The notes: generated by a model not told the origin, from the letters alone. A DNA stretch of 64,000 bases from Thermococcus sp. (GCF_017656495.1 NZ_JACDNS010000007.1:53997-117996); one strand, 5' to 3'; shown: positions 16,233 to 25,016, counted from the stretch's first letter. Made by a program: numbers and translations.

Positions 16233-16667
16233 ATGGTTAAGAAGATGCCTTTGGATAGATTAACAGATGATGATATCCGAGAAATTCTCACAAAATATAA
16301 GCGGATTGCTCTTGTAGGGGCTTCTCCAAAGCCTGAAAGAGATGCGAACATGGTTATGCGGTATCTTCTAGAGCATGGTTACGACGTAATACCAGTAAAT
16401 CCAAAATATGAGGAAGTGCTTGGAAGAAAATGCTATCCTTCAGTGCTTGATATTCCAGGAGACATTGACATCGTTGATATATTTGTAAGGCCTGAATTCA
16501 CTGAAGAAATCGTTGACCAAGCAATAAAGAAGGGAGCCAAAGTTGTGTGGTTCCAATTCTACACCTATAACAGAAACGCATTCAAAAAGGCAAAAGAAGC
16601 TGGACTTACTGCAGTTGCCCATAGATGTATAAAGCAAGAACACGAGAGGCTGTTTGGAGATTTGTAG
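16233..16667 (+). CDS. CoA-binding domain protein (YccU type)
   Basis: A 144-residue single-domain CoA-binding protein with a Rossmann fold. Key segments are YKRIALVGASPKPERDANMV (glycine-rich loop, about residues 23-42), VIPVNPKYEEVLGRKCYPSV, DIVDIFVRPEFTEEIV and VVWFQFYTYNR. It matches stand-alone relatives of the succinyl-CoA synthetase alpha N-terminal domain; a regulatory role in CoA or acyl-CoA sensing is usually assumed. The frame begins at 16167 but AGGTGATTTT decides for the ATG at 16233. It is divergent from the PH-like membrane gene. Confidence 0.9.
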   Translation: MVKKMPLDRLTDDDIREILTKYKRIALVGASPKPERDANMVMRYLLEHGYDVIPVNPKYEEVLGRKCYPSVLDIPGDIDIVDIFVRPEFTEEIVDQAIKKGAKVVWFQFYTYNRNAFKKAKEAGLTAVAHRCIKQEHERLFGDL

Positions 16668-16673
16668 CTAGCA

Positions 16674-17768
16674 TTATCCTTTAAATCTCAGCACGTGAAT
16701 GTCTCTAACTACCTTGTGTCTTTCCTCAAAATCTGTGTACTTTGCTAGGACTTCAAAGCCAAGTTTTTCCACCCATCTTCTTTCTTTCCTGTATATCCTC
16801 CCATCCTTGAGCTTGTATGCTGGAAATACGAATACAACTCTCCCATTCCTTTTAAGCACATCTCTAAAACTGTCGAAAACTTGATAGTAAAAGCGGTCAA
16901 GTTGATTTGCCATTTGTATGGCCTCTCCCCTTGTGGGATTATACTTGAGGGGTTTTCCCAGCCAGGGCTCTGTAACTATGGCATCAAACTTAATTCTAAA
17001 GCAGCGCTTAAGCTTTCTGGCATCGCACACTTCTAGGTGAGCTGTTTTTTTGACTCTAAATTCTTTCTTCAACCACTTCAGATTTTCCTTTGCTCCTCTA
17101 ATTGCCTTGGGATCTGAGTCACTCCCATATGCATTCAGCCCCTGAAGAATAAATTCTTGAACTATTGTTCCAATACCACAGAAAGGATCTAAGAAATTTC
17201 CTTGTCTAACCTCTGTCAGATTAACCATTATCCTCGCTAATCTAGGAGGGATTGAAAAAATGGCTCTTTGAACTGGTCTCTCAACATCAAGCTTTTTCAG
17301 CTCAAATGGGTCGGTAATTTTTATCGTCTCTCCTACCCAGAGTTTTTCTCCATAGATGAACACAAAATCCTTTGTCTCTGGGAATCCTTTTAGAATTAGT
17401 TCAGAGGGCATAGCATAGACCTTGGCTGGCTTAAAGAATTTAGCGGAACCTTCACTCTTGAAGGTTTTCTTTATCTGGCTTCCAAGCTTTCTCCAAAGCT
17501 TCCAATCCTCTTTCCCGTAGATGCTAACTGTAAAAAGCTTTGAATATGTAAGTTCTTGAATAGACTCCTCTCCTTCACCAACTATCTTCACAAGCTTTAG
17601 CGAACCGCCTAACTTATGAAAGAGATGTTCAATCTTTTTGGAGCTTTCAAACACTATCCAGTTACGTGATGCTTCGATAATTTTAACTTTAATCCCAAAT
17701 CTATTGGTAAAGGCGTGAAATTCGGCTTCACTGAGCTTGGGGTTTTTTCCTAGGATTACTGCATACAT
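16674..17768 (-). CDS. TRM11-like SAM-dependent methyltransferase
   Basis: A 364-residue class I methyltransferase with the layout of TRM11/TrmG10 tRNA methyltransferases. An N-terminal substrate-binding region (MYAVILGKNPKLSEAEFHAF) is followed by the SAM motif LDPFCGIGT near residue 197 and YGSDSDPKAI. The catalytic motif IV reads TEPWLGKP rather than the NPPY/DPPYG of classic m2G enzymes, so the target base is uncertain. tRNA guanosine-N2 modification is the best guess. It ends 6 nt from the convergent CoA-binding gene and is divergent from the helical repeat protein. Confidence 0.8.
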   Translation of the reverse strand: MYAVILGKNPKLSEAEFHAFTNRFGIKVKIIEASRNWIVFESSKKIEHLFHKLGGSLKLVKIVGEGEESIQELTYSKLFTVSIYGKEDWKLWRKLGSQIKKTFKSEGSAKFFKPAKVYAMPSELILKGFPETKDFVFIYGEKLWVGETIKITDPFELKKLDVERPVQRAIFSIPPRLARIMVNLTEVRQGNFLDPFCGIGTIVQEFILQGLNAYGSDSDPKAIRGAKENLKWLKKEFRVKKTAHLEVCDARKLKRCFRIKFDAIVTEPWLGKPLKYNPTRGEAIQMANQLDRFYYQVFDSFRDVLKRNGRVVFVFPAYKLKDGRIYRKERRWVEKLGFEVLAKYTDFEERHKVVRDIHVLRFKG

Positions 17769-17865
17769 GGGAGAAAACTGGAAATTACTATTTAAAAAGA
17801 TTTGGCAACCGAAAATTAATAAGGATTAACATCTAAACAAAAACAAATTAAATCAGGTGATGTTC

Positions 17866-19149
17866 ATGCTTATTGAAGAAGTCCTTGCTTCAGTTGACGT
17901 AATTCAGAATCCCTATTTAAAGGCAATCACTTATGCAAGAATTGGAACAAGATTAGCCCTAGCTAAAAATCCTCTGTACGAAAAAGCCTTCAAAAAGGCA
18001 TTTGACGCTGTGAGTGAGATAGATAATCCCATTGAGATTTTAAGAGCTCTTTTAACAATTGCGTTTTATCTTGGAAAAGCAAATATGAAATCTTCTAAGA
18101 AGATGTTCAGGCAAGTTGCTGAAGATGCTACAAACTTTCCCAAAAAAGTTCGGGATGGAATATTTAAAGAGATAATCTCATATATGCTTCAGCTCAATGA
18201 AATCGATGAGGCATTTTACTATTCAAATTATGTATCTAATGAAAAGCTAAAGAATGAGCTTCTCGTTGAAATCCTAAAGAAACATTTGGAAAACTTGGTT
18301 GGAGAGAAAATCCGAGTGGTTCACAGAATGAGGAAAATTGATTTAATTATTGAACACATAACAAAAGAGCCATATAGATCCTACGCAATTGCGGAGATTA
18401 TAAAAACCTATCTTAAAATTGGGGAATATGATAGAGCAATTTTAATGATTGGAGAATTGAAAAACAAGTATTGGCTCAAGCAAACTGTTAAAGAAGTTCT
18501 ATTTTATCTCAAACATAAGAATCTTGACAAAAAGTATGCGGGTAGACTGCTCAATGTGGCAATTGACATTTCCGAGCAGTTTAATATTGACATAAATGAG
18601 GACTTGGCAGTAGTATTTGCCGTAAATGGAGACATTAAACATTCAATAACAGCCCTCAAATTTATAAAAAACAAAGAGCAGAAACTTGCAGAGATTATGA
18701 AAATACTAATTCAAAGACGTCCTGAAATCGTTCTTCCCTATCTTCAGGCATTGAGTTCAAAGGATGCAGAAAACGCAAGCAAAGTTGTCATGAACTATCT
18801 AATTGACAATCCCTCGAAAGAGTATATCCATATCGCCAAGTACATCTCTGAGAATATAGAGTCAGAGCAGGTTCTTGTAAAGGTTGTCCAGTACTATCTT
18901 AAGCTGGGAGATGTTGTTGAAGCTGCACGCATAGCAAGTGGTTTAAGAGACAAAAGGCTTAGGTCATTGGCACTCGGGGATATTGCACATTATTTGCTTA
19001 AAAACAACCAGATTGGGGATGCTATTGATTTAGTAATGCATGTTGAAGACCCCAAACTTTCTTCTGTTCTAATATCTGAAATTCTTGTAAAAGTTGTTGA
19101 TCAAGAACTTAAAAAGACTTCTCGAGGTGTGGACAATGCAAATTCTTGA
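17866..19149 (+). CDS. Helical repeat (TPR/HEAT-like) protein
   Basis: A 427-residue all-helical protein. Repeated units carry A..A.....G...A patterns such as YLKAITYARIGTRLALA, RSYAIAEIIKTYLKIGEYDRA and KRLRSLALGDIAHYLLKN, typical of TPR or HEAT-like scaffolds. No catalytic motif is seen. The frame opens at GTG 17857, but AGGTGAT at 17855-17861 serves the ATG at 17866. It begins a co-directional run of seven genes (17.9-22.0 kb) and overlaps the next gene by 14 nt. A scaffold role for its neighbours is only an inference. Confidence 0.75.
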   Translation: MLIEEVLASVDVIQNPYLKAITYARIGTRLALAKNPLYEKAFKKAFDAVSEIDNPIEILRALLTIAFYLGKANMKSSKKMFRQVAEDATNFPKKVRDGIFKEIISYMLQLNEIDEAFYYSNYVSNEKLKNELLVEILKKHLENLVGEKIRVVHRMRKIDLIIEHITKEPYRSYAIAEIIKTYLKIGEYDRAILMIGELKNKYWLKQTVKEVLFYLKHKNLDKKYAGRLLNVAIDISEQFNIDINEDLAVVFAVNGDIKHSITALKFIKNKEQKLAEIMKILIQRRPEIVLPYLQALSSKDAENASKVVMNYLIDNPSKEYIHIAKYISENIESEQVLVKVVQYYLKLGDVVEAARIASGLRDKRLRSLALGDIAHYLLKNNQIGDAIDLVMHVEDPKLSSVLISEILVKVVDQELKKTSRGVDNANS

Positions 19150-19438
19150 CAAGCTCACAGGGGCAGAGAAAAAGGAAAAGATTGAATTTATGCTAAGACT
19201 CATAGACAGACTTCTTGCAGATGATGACCTTTTCACAGATAAAATACTCTTAATGGATACCGTTGAAGAAATGTATTTTATGCTTCGCCAGCTTGCTTTG
19301 GGATCAAAAGATGAAAATTTACTAAATGCATTTGAGAAGGTGGCAATTCTTAGGTATTATCTCCAGAATAAAGATGCGCTTGATAGGGAGATACTAAAAG
19401 ATGTGAAAAATTCTCTCGCCCGGGTTGCATCAAGGTGA
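19136..19438 (+). CDS. Small helical protein of unknown function
   Basis: A 100-residue acidic helical protein (LTGAEKKEKIEFMLRLIDRL, DTVEEMYFMLRQLAL, LLNAFEKVAILRYYLQ). GAGGTG at 19124-19129 sets the ATG at 19136, inside the tail of the upstream helical repeat gene, so translation is likely coupled. No family is recognised. Its operon position suggests it works with the repeat protein. Confidence 0.68.
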   Translation: MQILDKLTGAEKKEKIEFMLRLIDRLLADDDLFTDKILLMDTVEEMYFMLRQLALGSKDENLLNAFEKVAILRYYLQNKDALDREILKDVKNSLARVASR

Positions 19439-19443
19439 TGTGT

Positions 19444-19845
19444 ATGCTTTATGAGATTGAAATTCGTACCAATAAGGAGTTTGAGATAATTGACATAACA
19501 TCAAAAGTTCAAAAAATTGTAGAAGAGAGTGATATCCAAGAAGGCATTGCAGTAATTTTTACAAAACATACGACAACAGCTTTAATTGTAAATGAAAACG
19601 AAAAGGGACTTCTCTCAGACATTGAATTCTTGTTAAGAAACATTATTCCAAGAGGAAAGGGATACATGCATGACAAGATTGATAATAATGCCCATTCTCA
19701 TCTGCGAGCGATTTTACTGAATCCAAGTATCGTGATCCCAATTAAAGATAAAAAACTGGAACTGGGAGTGTGGCAGAGCATTTTGTTTGTTGAACTTGAC
19801 GGTCCAAGATTCAGAAAGGTTATTGTGAAATTGTGCAGTTGCTAA
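19444..19845 (+). CDS. YjbQ family (UPF0047) protein
   Basis: A 133-residue member of the YjbQ/UPF0047 family, a beta-rich trimer with a conserved metal-like site. Signature pieces are VIFTKHTTTALIVNENE, MHDKIDNNAHSHLRAILLNPS and ELGVWQSILFVELDGPR, holding the conserved His and Glu residues. Weak thiamin phosphate synthase activity has been reported for bacterial members; the main role is unresolved. Alternative starts at 19435 and 19438 precede the ATG at 19444, which is best placed for AAGGTGAT. Confidence 0.9.
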   Translation: MLYEIEIRTNKEFEIIDITSKVQKIVEESDIQEGIAVIFTKHTTTALIVNENEKGLLSDIEFLLRNIIPRGKGYMHDKIDNNAHSHLRAILLNPSIVIPIKDKKLELGVWQSILFVELDGPRFRKVIVKLCSC

Positions 19846-19896
19846 CCAAACCCTTATTTACTTGTGTTAGGAATATTGTATCTAAGGTGGGAATAC

Positions 19897-20646
19897 ATGG
19901 AAGTAATCTCAACTGGAATACCTGAGCTGGATTTAGCCCTTGGTGGAGGATTAATCAAAGGTGGAATGGTGCTTGTATCTTATGAAAGCGATTTACAGGG
20001 GTCTACTGGATGGATTTTGGGATTAAAGATTTTCAAAAATCGTATTGAAGAAGGAGATTTGGGAATACTGGTTAATTACAGGTATCCCCTGTCAAGGTTA
20101 TTTAGTAGGCTGTCTGCTGTTGGAATGAATGCAGAACAAATGCTAGAAGAGGGCAACCTAATGATTCTTGATGTCTTTGGATCTCAATATGGACTTCAAT
20201 ATCCATATGAAGGTGTTAAACGATTTGATGGATTCAATCCTAGGACCTATGTGTCAGAGATGTTTGAAATATACAATAATACCATTAAATACATGCCAGA
20301 TAAGAATGTAGTTGCGGCAATTTTTACAGTAGGGGCTTTTGCCATGAGAATTGGAGAGGAAATGTATATGCATATAATTGAAGAAATAATGGCCCATAGT
20401 GAGAAGTTCAAGCTTATGGAAGGAATTCCCTTTCCAACACGAATATATTTCCTAAATAGAGACGAGGTATCTCCTAGATTTTCTGCATGGCTTTCTAGCA
20501 TAGCTGACCAAGTGATCACAATAAGTTCACATGAGGTTGAAAATAGAATTGGGGGAAAACTCAGGATAACAAAATCTCTTCTTCCAAACTTTGAACTTAA
20601 GAGCTTTAGATATTGGGTCGTTAGGGGAGACATAGAGATTCTTTAA
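19897..20646 (+). CDS. RecA/KaiC-like protein lacking Walker A
   Basis: A 249-residue protein with the start of a KaiC/RadA-type domain: STGIPELDLALGGGLIKGGM. Where the P-loop should be it reads SYESDLQGSTGW, without the GK[ST] needed for ATP binding. The Walker B-like strand LMILDVFGSQ and later strands are present. This resembles Thermococcales DUF257-type inactive RecA-fold proteins; the partial gene at the left edge may be a relative. AAGGTGGGA precedes the ATG at 19897. A ligand-binding or scaffolding role is likely, not ATPase activity. Confidence 0.72.
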   Translation: MEVISTGIPELDLALGGGLIKGGMVLVSYESDLQGSTGWILGLKIFKNRIEEGDLGILVNYRYPLSRLFSRLSAVGMNAEQMLEEGNLMILDVFGSQYGLQYPYEGVKRFDGFNPRTYVSEMFEIYNNTIKYMPDKNVVAAIFTVGAFAMRIGEEMYMHIIEEIMAHSEKFKLMEGIPFPTRIYFLNRDEVSPRFSAWLSSIADQVITISSHEVENRIGGKLRITKSLLPNFELKSFRYWVVRGDIEIL

Positions 20647-20712
20647 TTTTGCTCATTTTTAATCAAAACACCTATATGAAGTGAGCAACCAAATTAATTA
20701 TTGGGAGCAACG

Positions 20713-21156
20713 ATGCCAGAGGACAAAGATGTCGAGAAGCTTGCAGAGGAGCTGAGAACATTAAGAAAAGCAATGAACGAACTAATGAAAAGTTTTGAGC
20801 TTGTGTCCCAGTTAGCTCAGAACTATCTTAGACTCATAAACATTTACGCACAATATGGAGAGCTCAGCATTGATATTGTAATTCCAGAAATTAGACATGA
20901 TCCAATTGCGAGAGAGATAGTTAAAATAGTATTTGATCTCAAGAAGGCTAACATAAGTCAGATAGCAAGAGAGCTTAAAGCGAGACGTGGAAAAGGTTCA
21001 AGAAATACTGTCAGAGAGAAAGTTGAACTTCTTTTGGAGCTTAACGTTTTCGAAGAGGTAGAAGGCGAGAAAGGGAAGTGCTACACGCTGAGAAAAGAAG
21101 TGATCAATAAGTGGTTTGATTTAATCGGAATCCCAATTAGGTTTGAGCAAAGATAA
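20713..21156 (+). CDS. Coiled-coil plus winged-helix protein
   Basis: A 147-residue protein. Residues 6-45 form a coiled coil (KLAEELRTLRKAMNELMKSF), and 75-140 a winged helix-turn-helix (IVKIVFDLKKANISQIAREL, KGSRNTVREKVELLLELNVF). It looks like an archaeal transcription regulator or DNA-binding adaptor that dimerises through its N terminus. The ATG at 20713 is used instead of the TTG at 20701; no strong binding site is seen. Target genes are unknown; the next two genes are co-directional with 20 nt spacing. Confidence 0.75.
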   Translation: MPEDKDVEKLAEELRTLRKAMNELMKSFELVSQLAQNYLRLINIYAQYGELSIDIVIPEIRHDPIAREIVKIVFDLKKANISQIARELKARRGKGSRNTVREKVELLLELNVFEEVEGEKGKCYTLRKEVINKWFDLIGIPIRFEQR

Positions 21157-21176
21157 TAATTATCGAGGTGATTGAG

Positions 21177-21755
21177 ATGGAGTTTGATGAAAAAGAGTTT
21201 GAAAAGGAAATGAAGAAGAAAATCCTTGAAAGACTTGAAAGACTTGAAGCGGAGGTAGAACCAAAAGAGATAATCGAAGAGACTATAAGAGAGCTCACAC
21301 AACAGCTCAAAGAAGCTAAGAGCGAAGAGGATTTAGAACTTATAGAGGAAAAAATTGAGATACTCAAAGGTATGCTCAAGACATATGGAAAGGGAAAGGA
21401 AAAAGACGATGTTCAGGAGCTCAAGGAAGTCATGGGTGTACTTTCAGAAAGCTTGCCAAAGATAATGGACTCAATATTCGGGCCAATTAAGGAACTCATA
21501 AACGAGGCATATGACCCAGATAAAGCTGAAAAATTCGGTAAAAACGTTGCTAACTTCTATAAAGAGCTTGTTGCGGCAGGAATGGATCCAGATAAAGCAT
21601 TTGAACTTACAAAGGAGTACATGGAGAGTATGAACATTGTGAAAACATTAATAGCTGCATTCATGAAGGAAAAAATGGGCAAAATGAGGGAGTTTGAGGA
21701 GTTGAAGAAGTTTGGAAAAAAGAGGATAAGGGAGGACTTTGAGGAGGAACTCTAA
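21177..21755 (+). CDS. Coiled-coil protein of unknown function
   Basis: A 192-residue highly charged helical protein. Residues 1-75 are Glu/Lys-rich coiled coil (EKEMKKKILERLERLEAEVE, LELIEEKIEILKGMLK); the middle contains the motifs YDPDKAEKFGKNVANFYKEL and GMDPDKAFELTKEYME, two DPDKA repeats. CGAGGTGATTGAG precedes the ATG at 21177. Its stop overlaps the start of the next gene (TAATG). No family is recognised; the doubled DPDKA motif is the main handle for a search. Confidence 0.7.
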   Translation: MEFDEKEFEKEMKKKILERLERLEAEVEPKEIIEETIRELTQQLKEAKSEEDLELIEEKIEILKGMLKTYGKGKEKDDVQELKEVMGVLSESLPKIMDSIFGPIKELINEAYDPDKAEKFGKNVANFYKELVAAGMDPDKAFELTKEYMESMNIVKTLIAAFMKEKMGKMREFEELKKFGKKRIREDFEEEL

Positions 21756-21991
21756 TGGTTCTTTCTTTTTTCCGGCTTTTGTTCTTAATTCCAAAGTTTT
21801 TGTGGAATTTGGCAGGAATTAAACGAACAATACGGAGGAGCAGACGAAAATTTAAGAAGGCATTAGTTAAGAGTGGTCTTCCCAAAGAGTTAGCTAAGGA
21901 ACTTGCAAATGAATATGCTTTGCCAGATGAAATTATTTCACTAAGAACTTTGGCCAAATTTTCAAAATATTCAAGTTTTAAGAGAACTTAG
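21755..21991 (+). CDS. Small basic, membrane-associated protein
   Basis: A 78-residue protein with a hydrophobic N terminus (LSFFRLLFLIPKFLWNLAG) and a strongly basic helix (IKRTIRRSRRKFKKALVKSG), then a conserved-looking PKELAKELANEYALPDE segment. It is translationally coupled to the coiled-coil gene (TAATG overlap), so the two proteins probably interact. It ends convergently with the GTPase gene, overlapping by 4 nt. Function unknown. Confidence 0.66.
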   Translation: MVLSFFRLLFLIPKFLWNLAGIKRTIRRSRRKFKKALVKSGLPKELAKELANEYALPDEIISLRTLAKFSKYSSFKRT

Positions 21992-22554
21992 CTTTTCTTT
22001 GCATATTGTGCATAATACACAAGTGCTTTTAGCAGTTCGTTAAATCCTTTGTATGTGACAAGAGATAGAAGTATAGGTTCTTGTTCTAGGCGCTTTTTCA
22101 CAATTTGTCTAAGTTCTTCGACTTTCTCTTTTGGGACTAAGTCAATCTTGTTAATCACGACAATTATTGGCTTCTCATATCTGAATTTAAGCAAGTGATG
22201 GAGTTTTTCCATTCCCCTATGCAGACCATATTGAGCATCAATCATGTGGATAACAATATCGGCTGATGTTATTTCGTCTAAAATCTCCTTAAACTTCTCC
22301 TCGCTTAAGACTTTACCTCTGAACTCATATTGGGGGTCAAAAAGACCTGCTGTGTCAATCAAGACAAATTCATCAGCTCCCCCAAATGGGTTTTTCATAG
22401 TCTTTGGAATCTTAACTTTTCCAAACGTTTTCCTTATGATTCCTTTTGTTGTCCCTGGGATCTCTGCAGTTTCGGAGATTTTCTTTCCGAGAAGGGCATT
22501 CATGAGCGTTGACTTGCCAACATTCTCAGCACCAATAATCGCAACCTTTATCAT
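21988..22554 (-). CDS. Era/Der-like small GTPase
   Basis: A 188-residue TRAFAC-class GTPase. G1 is GAENVGKST at residues 7-15, G2 the threonine pair in PGTTKG, G3 DTAG, and G4 NKID. No extra C-terminal KH domain is present, so it is not bacterial Era itself. The frame extends to 22641, but GGTGAGAG before the ATG at 22554 and the P-loop position fix the start. Archaeal relatives are thought to help ribosome or membrane processes, without proof. Divergent from the OB-like gene. Confidence 0.88.
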   Translation of the reverse strand: MIKVAIIGAENVGKSTLMNALLGKKISETAEIPGTTKGIIRKTFGKVKIPKTMKNPFGGADEFVLIDTAGLFDPQYEFRGKVLSEEKFKEILDEITSADIVIHMIDAQYGLHRGMEKLHHLLKFRYEKPIIVVINKIDLVPKEKVEELRQIVKKRLEQEPILLSLVTYKGFNELLKALVYYAQYAKKS

Positions 22555-22611
22555 CTCTCTCACCGATAAGTATATCACTATAAGGGGAATATAAGTGTAA
22601 AGGTGATTGGG

Positions 22612-22926
22612 ATGCCAAAGAGGGTTAAGTTTGGTCATCACTACTATTATATTGTTCTTCCCGATGAGTTAAAGGATAACAAGTTTCGTGGAAAAAATGT
22701 TGTCTTGGAAGGGATTATAGAGGATAAGCCTACTATAGAGTTCCTACCTATGGAGTTGCCTAGCTATAGAACTACTTTCAGAATAAATGGATTGAAAATA
22801 GAATTTTCTGGAACTCCGTACATTGGTATAGGGGAGCAGGTAAAAGTTTATGGTAGATTCGTGGGCGATGGTATAATAGCAAGGGCTATAGAAACCGAAA
22901 AGGCTTTGTACGTCTCGGAGGAGTAG
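22612..22926 (+). CDS. Small beta-rich (OB-like) protein
   Basis: A 104-residue protein with alternating strands typical of an OB-fold (NVVLEGIIEDKPTIEF, YRTTFRINGLKIEFSG, GEQVKVYGRFVGDGIIARAIE). It may bind nucleic acid, but no residue pattern proves it. AGGTGATTGGG precedes the ATG at 22612; a GTG at 22603 is inside the binding site. It is 2 nt upstream of the HD-domain gene and surely shares its transcript. Confidence 0.65.
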   Translation: MPKRVKFGHHYYYIVLPDELKDNKFRGKNVVLEGIIEDKPTIEFLPMELPSYRTTFRINGLKIEFSGTPYIGIGEQVKVYGRFVGDGIIARAIETEKALYVSEE

Positions 22927-22928
22927 TT

Positions 22929-23477
22929 ATGATAAAACTTTTTCTTGAGGTAGGAAAGCTTAAACGACTGCCAAGAATGGGATGGTTGCTTAGGGGAGTT
23001 CCAAATCCAGAGAGTGTAGCAGATCACAGCTTTAGAGTTGCTTTTATTACTCTTCTATTAGCTGATGAGCTTAAAGGAAAAGGTATTGATATTGATGTCG
23101 AAAAAGCTTTGAAGATTGCTCTTCTCCATGATTTGGGAGAAGCAAAGATAACTGATCTACCTTTAGATGCTCAAAGATACATAGATAAGAAAAAGGCTGA
23201 AAAAAAGGCTGTTATGGAGCTTTTACTTGAAATTGGGAATAAAAGCTTAGAGTACTTTAAGCTGTTTGAGGAGTATGGGGAAGAGAGCAGTTTAGAAGGA
23301 AAATTAGTTAAGTTTGCAGACAAGCTTGAGATGGTTCTTCAGGCGTATGAATATGAGAAAGCTGGCTTCAGGAATCTAGGAGAATTTTGGTCAGCTCTTG
23401 AGTATCTAAAGAAAAGCGAATTTTACAAGTACTTTCAAGAGCTTATTGACGAAGTTGAAAAGCTTAGGAAAAATTAA
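22929..23477 (+). CDS. HD-domain 5'-deoxynucleotidase-like protein
   Basis: A 182-residue HD-domain phosphohydrolase of the YfbR/HDDC2 type. The metal ligands are His33 (VADHSFRVA), the HD pair near residues 68-69 (LLHDLGE), and a later Asp (KFADKLEM). These enzymes remove phosphate from deoxynucleoside 5'-monophosphates. A longer GWLLRGVPNPESVADHS segment is diagnostic. GGAGGAG within the end of the preceding gene provides the binding site. It probably acts in nucleotide turnover. Confidence 0.87.
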   Translation: MIKLFLEVGKLKRLPRMGWLLRGVPNPESVADHSFRVAFITLLLADELKGKGIDIDVEKALKIALLHDLGEAKITDLPLDAQRYIDKKKAEKKAVMELLLEIGNKSLEYFKLFEEYGEESSLEGKLVKFADKLEMVLQAYEYEKAGFRNLGEFWSALEYLKKSEFYKYFQELIDEVEKLRKN

Positions 23478-23511
23478 TTACTTCTGACATCCTAACTTTT
23501 TTGGTGATTTT

Positions 23512-24387
23512 ATGGGAGTGAGAAAGCTTGGTGAAAATTTGTATCTTTATCCTGGAAGTCCTTCAACAATGATAAAGCTCCATGAGGGGAAGGCTGTTCT
23601 TGTTGATGTTGGACATGGAAGTGGGAGACATAAAGACTTGCTAAGGGAAATTAGAAAACTTGGGAGTAATATTAATGCTCTTTTAGCAACTCATGGCCAT
23701 GCTGATCACATAAGTGTCGCTATAAAAATTGATAAACCTCTTTTTATGCATCGCTTTGAGTTTTCCATTGCTGAAAGTCCTCTCAATAGAGAGCTCCTAA
23801 CTTTTGGCTCAAAAGCTCCTAAGGGATTCTTGGTATTTCAGTTCCCACATGAGGTCAAAGTTCATGCTATTTTTGAGTGGAACGACGAACTCTTTGGACT
23901 AAAAACGGTAAAGCTTAATGGACACTCACCGGGAATGACAGGTTTTGTGGATGAAGAAAACTGTGTCATTTATGCTGGAGACAGTTTCTTTGGAGAGAGA
24001 ATAATTCAAGCTGTTGGTATACCTTATTTAGTTGATGTGGAACTATTTAAAGCTTCAATTATTGAATTACATAATTATGCAATTGAAGGGTTTTTACTAA
24101 TACCTTCTCACGGAAGAGCCGTCAGAGGAGAAGAAGCTGAAAAGCTACTCGAGTTTAATCTTCAAAGGATTGAAGAAACTGAGAAGAAAATTTTAGAGTT
24201 GTTGAAAGAGCCGATGAGTATAAGCGAGCTGAGCTACCATTTAGCCAAAGCATTCGGAGCAAACATAACACCCCAGACTTTGGCTTTAAACCAAGTTCCG
24301 ATAAGGGCGTTTATAGCGGAGCTTTATAATAAAGGAATGATTGAAGCTATTGTTGAGAATGATTTGAAGTGGAGAGCTAGAAAATAA
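23512..24387 (+). CDS. Metallo-beta-lactamase fold hydrolase
   Basis: A 291-residue MBL-fold hydrolase. The di-metal motif is THGHADH near residue 60-66, with further ligands in GHSPGM, YAGDSFF and PSHGRA. A helical C-terminal region of about 80 residues (EETEKKILELLKEPMSISEL) looks like a small winged-helix domain, as in LACTB2-like and RNA-processing relatives. The substrate cannot be named. TTGGTGATTTT precedes the ATG at 23512. It ends 2 nt before the convergent Cas4-like gene. Confidence 0.9.
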   Translation: MGVRKLGENLYLYPGSPSTMIKLHEGKAVLVDVGHGSGRHKDLLREIRKLGSNINALLATHGHADHISVAIKIDKPLFMHRFEFSIAESPLNRELLTFGSKAPKGFLVFQFPHEVKVHAIFEWNDELFGLKTVKLNGHSPGMTGFVDEENCVIYAGDSFFGERIIQAVGIPYLVDVELFKASIIELHNYAIEGFLLIPSHGRAVRGEEAEKLLEFNLQRIEETEKKILELLKEPMSISELSYHLAKAFGANITPQTLALNQVPIRAFIAELYNKGMIEAIVENDLKWRARK

Positions 24388-24389
24388 TT

Positions 24390-25016
24390 TCACAATCTGT
24401 GGCCGTTGTCTCCATAACAGATGTAATAATAAGGACAGAACTTGCAGAGATAATTATGCCATCCTTCTGGAGGTTTATCTTTTTCATAATGTTTTTTCAC
24501 CATGTAGAATTGCTTTACCGTTTCCTTGAACAACTTTTCGTCATAGGGAATTTCAAAAGCTTTGAAATTTTTTCCTTTGACTATTGGGAAGCTTGAGAAG
24601 TCTATCCATTTTAGGACTTTATGAGGATTCTCATCAAGTTTCACATAATAAAGGTAACCATATTCGCTTTCGGCCCATCTCAGATAAATGTTTAGCTGGG
24701 CGAGATGGTATTCATAAGGTAGCCTTGGGAGAGAAGTTTTGCCTTTTATTTCAATTGGAAAATCCCGATAAGCATCAATTCTTCCATGGATTTCAAAACC
24801 CAAACGAGAAGAACGGAGAACCATATGCTTTTCAAGCTCAAAGCCAAATCTTCTGTTTAGGATCTCGCCTAAAATATTATGAGTCATAACACCTTGATTT
24901 AGTTTAACTCTAACGAATTCAGGCCATTTTTCGGGATATCCTTTAAGCCTGAAGTATATTCGTCGGGGACAGGTTAGAGCTTCACTTGCATAAAACTCAA
25001 GCAACTCATCGGTCAT
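24390..25016 (-). CDS. Solo Cas4-like PD-(D/E)XK nuclease
   Basis: A 208-residue Cas4/Dna2-type exonuclease (DUF83). The Fe-S cysteines are Cys16 (ALTCPRRIYF) and the C-terminal trio LCKFCPYYYIC. The nuclease core shows GRIDAYRDFPIEIKGK (Asp, Glu, Lys) and the QLNIYL motif, plus a conserved His in THNILGEILNRRF. In CRISPR systems Cas4 trims spacers, but no cas1, cas2 or repeat array is in this window, so this is a free-standing member probably acting in DNA repair or recombination. A C/D box sRNA lies 29 nt upstream on the same strand. Confidence 0.85.
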   Translation of the reverse strand: MTDELLEFYASEALTCPRRIYFRLKGYPEKWPEFVRVKLNQGVMTHNILGEILNRRFGFELEKHMVLRSSRLGFEIHGRIDAYRDFPIEIKGKTSLPRLPYEYHLAQLNIYLRWAESEYGYLYYVKLDENPHKVLKWIDFSSFPIVKGKNFKAFEIPYDEKLFKETVKQFYMVKKHYEKDKPPEGWHNYLCKFCPYYYICYGDNGHRL

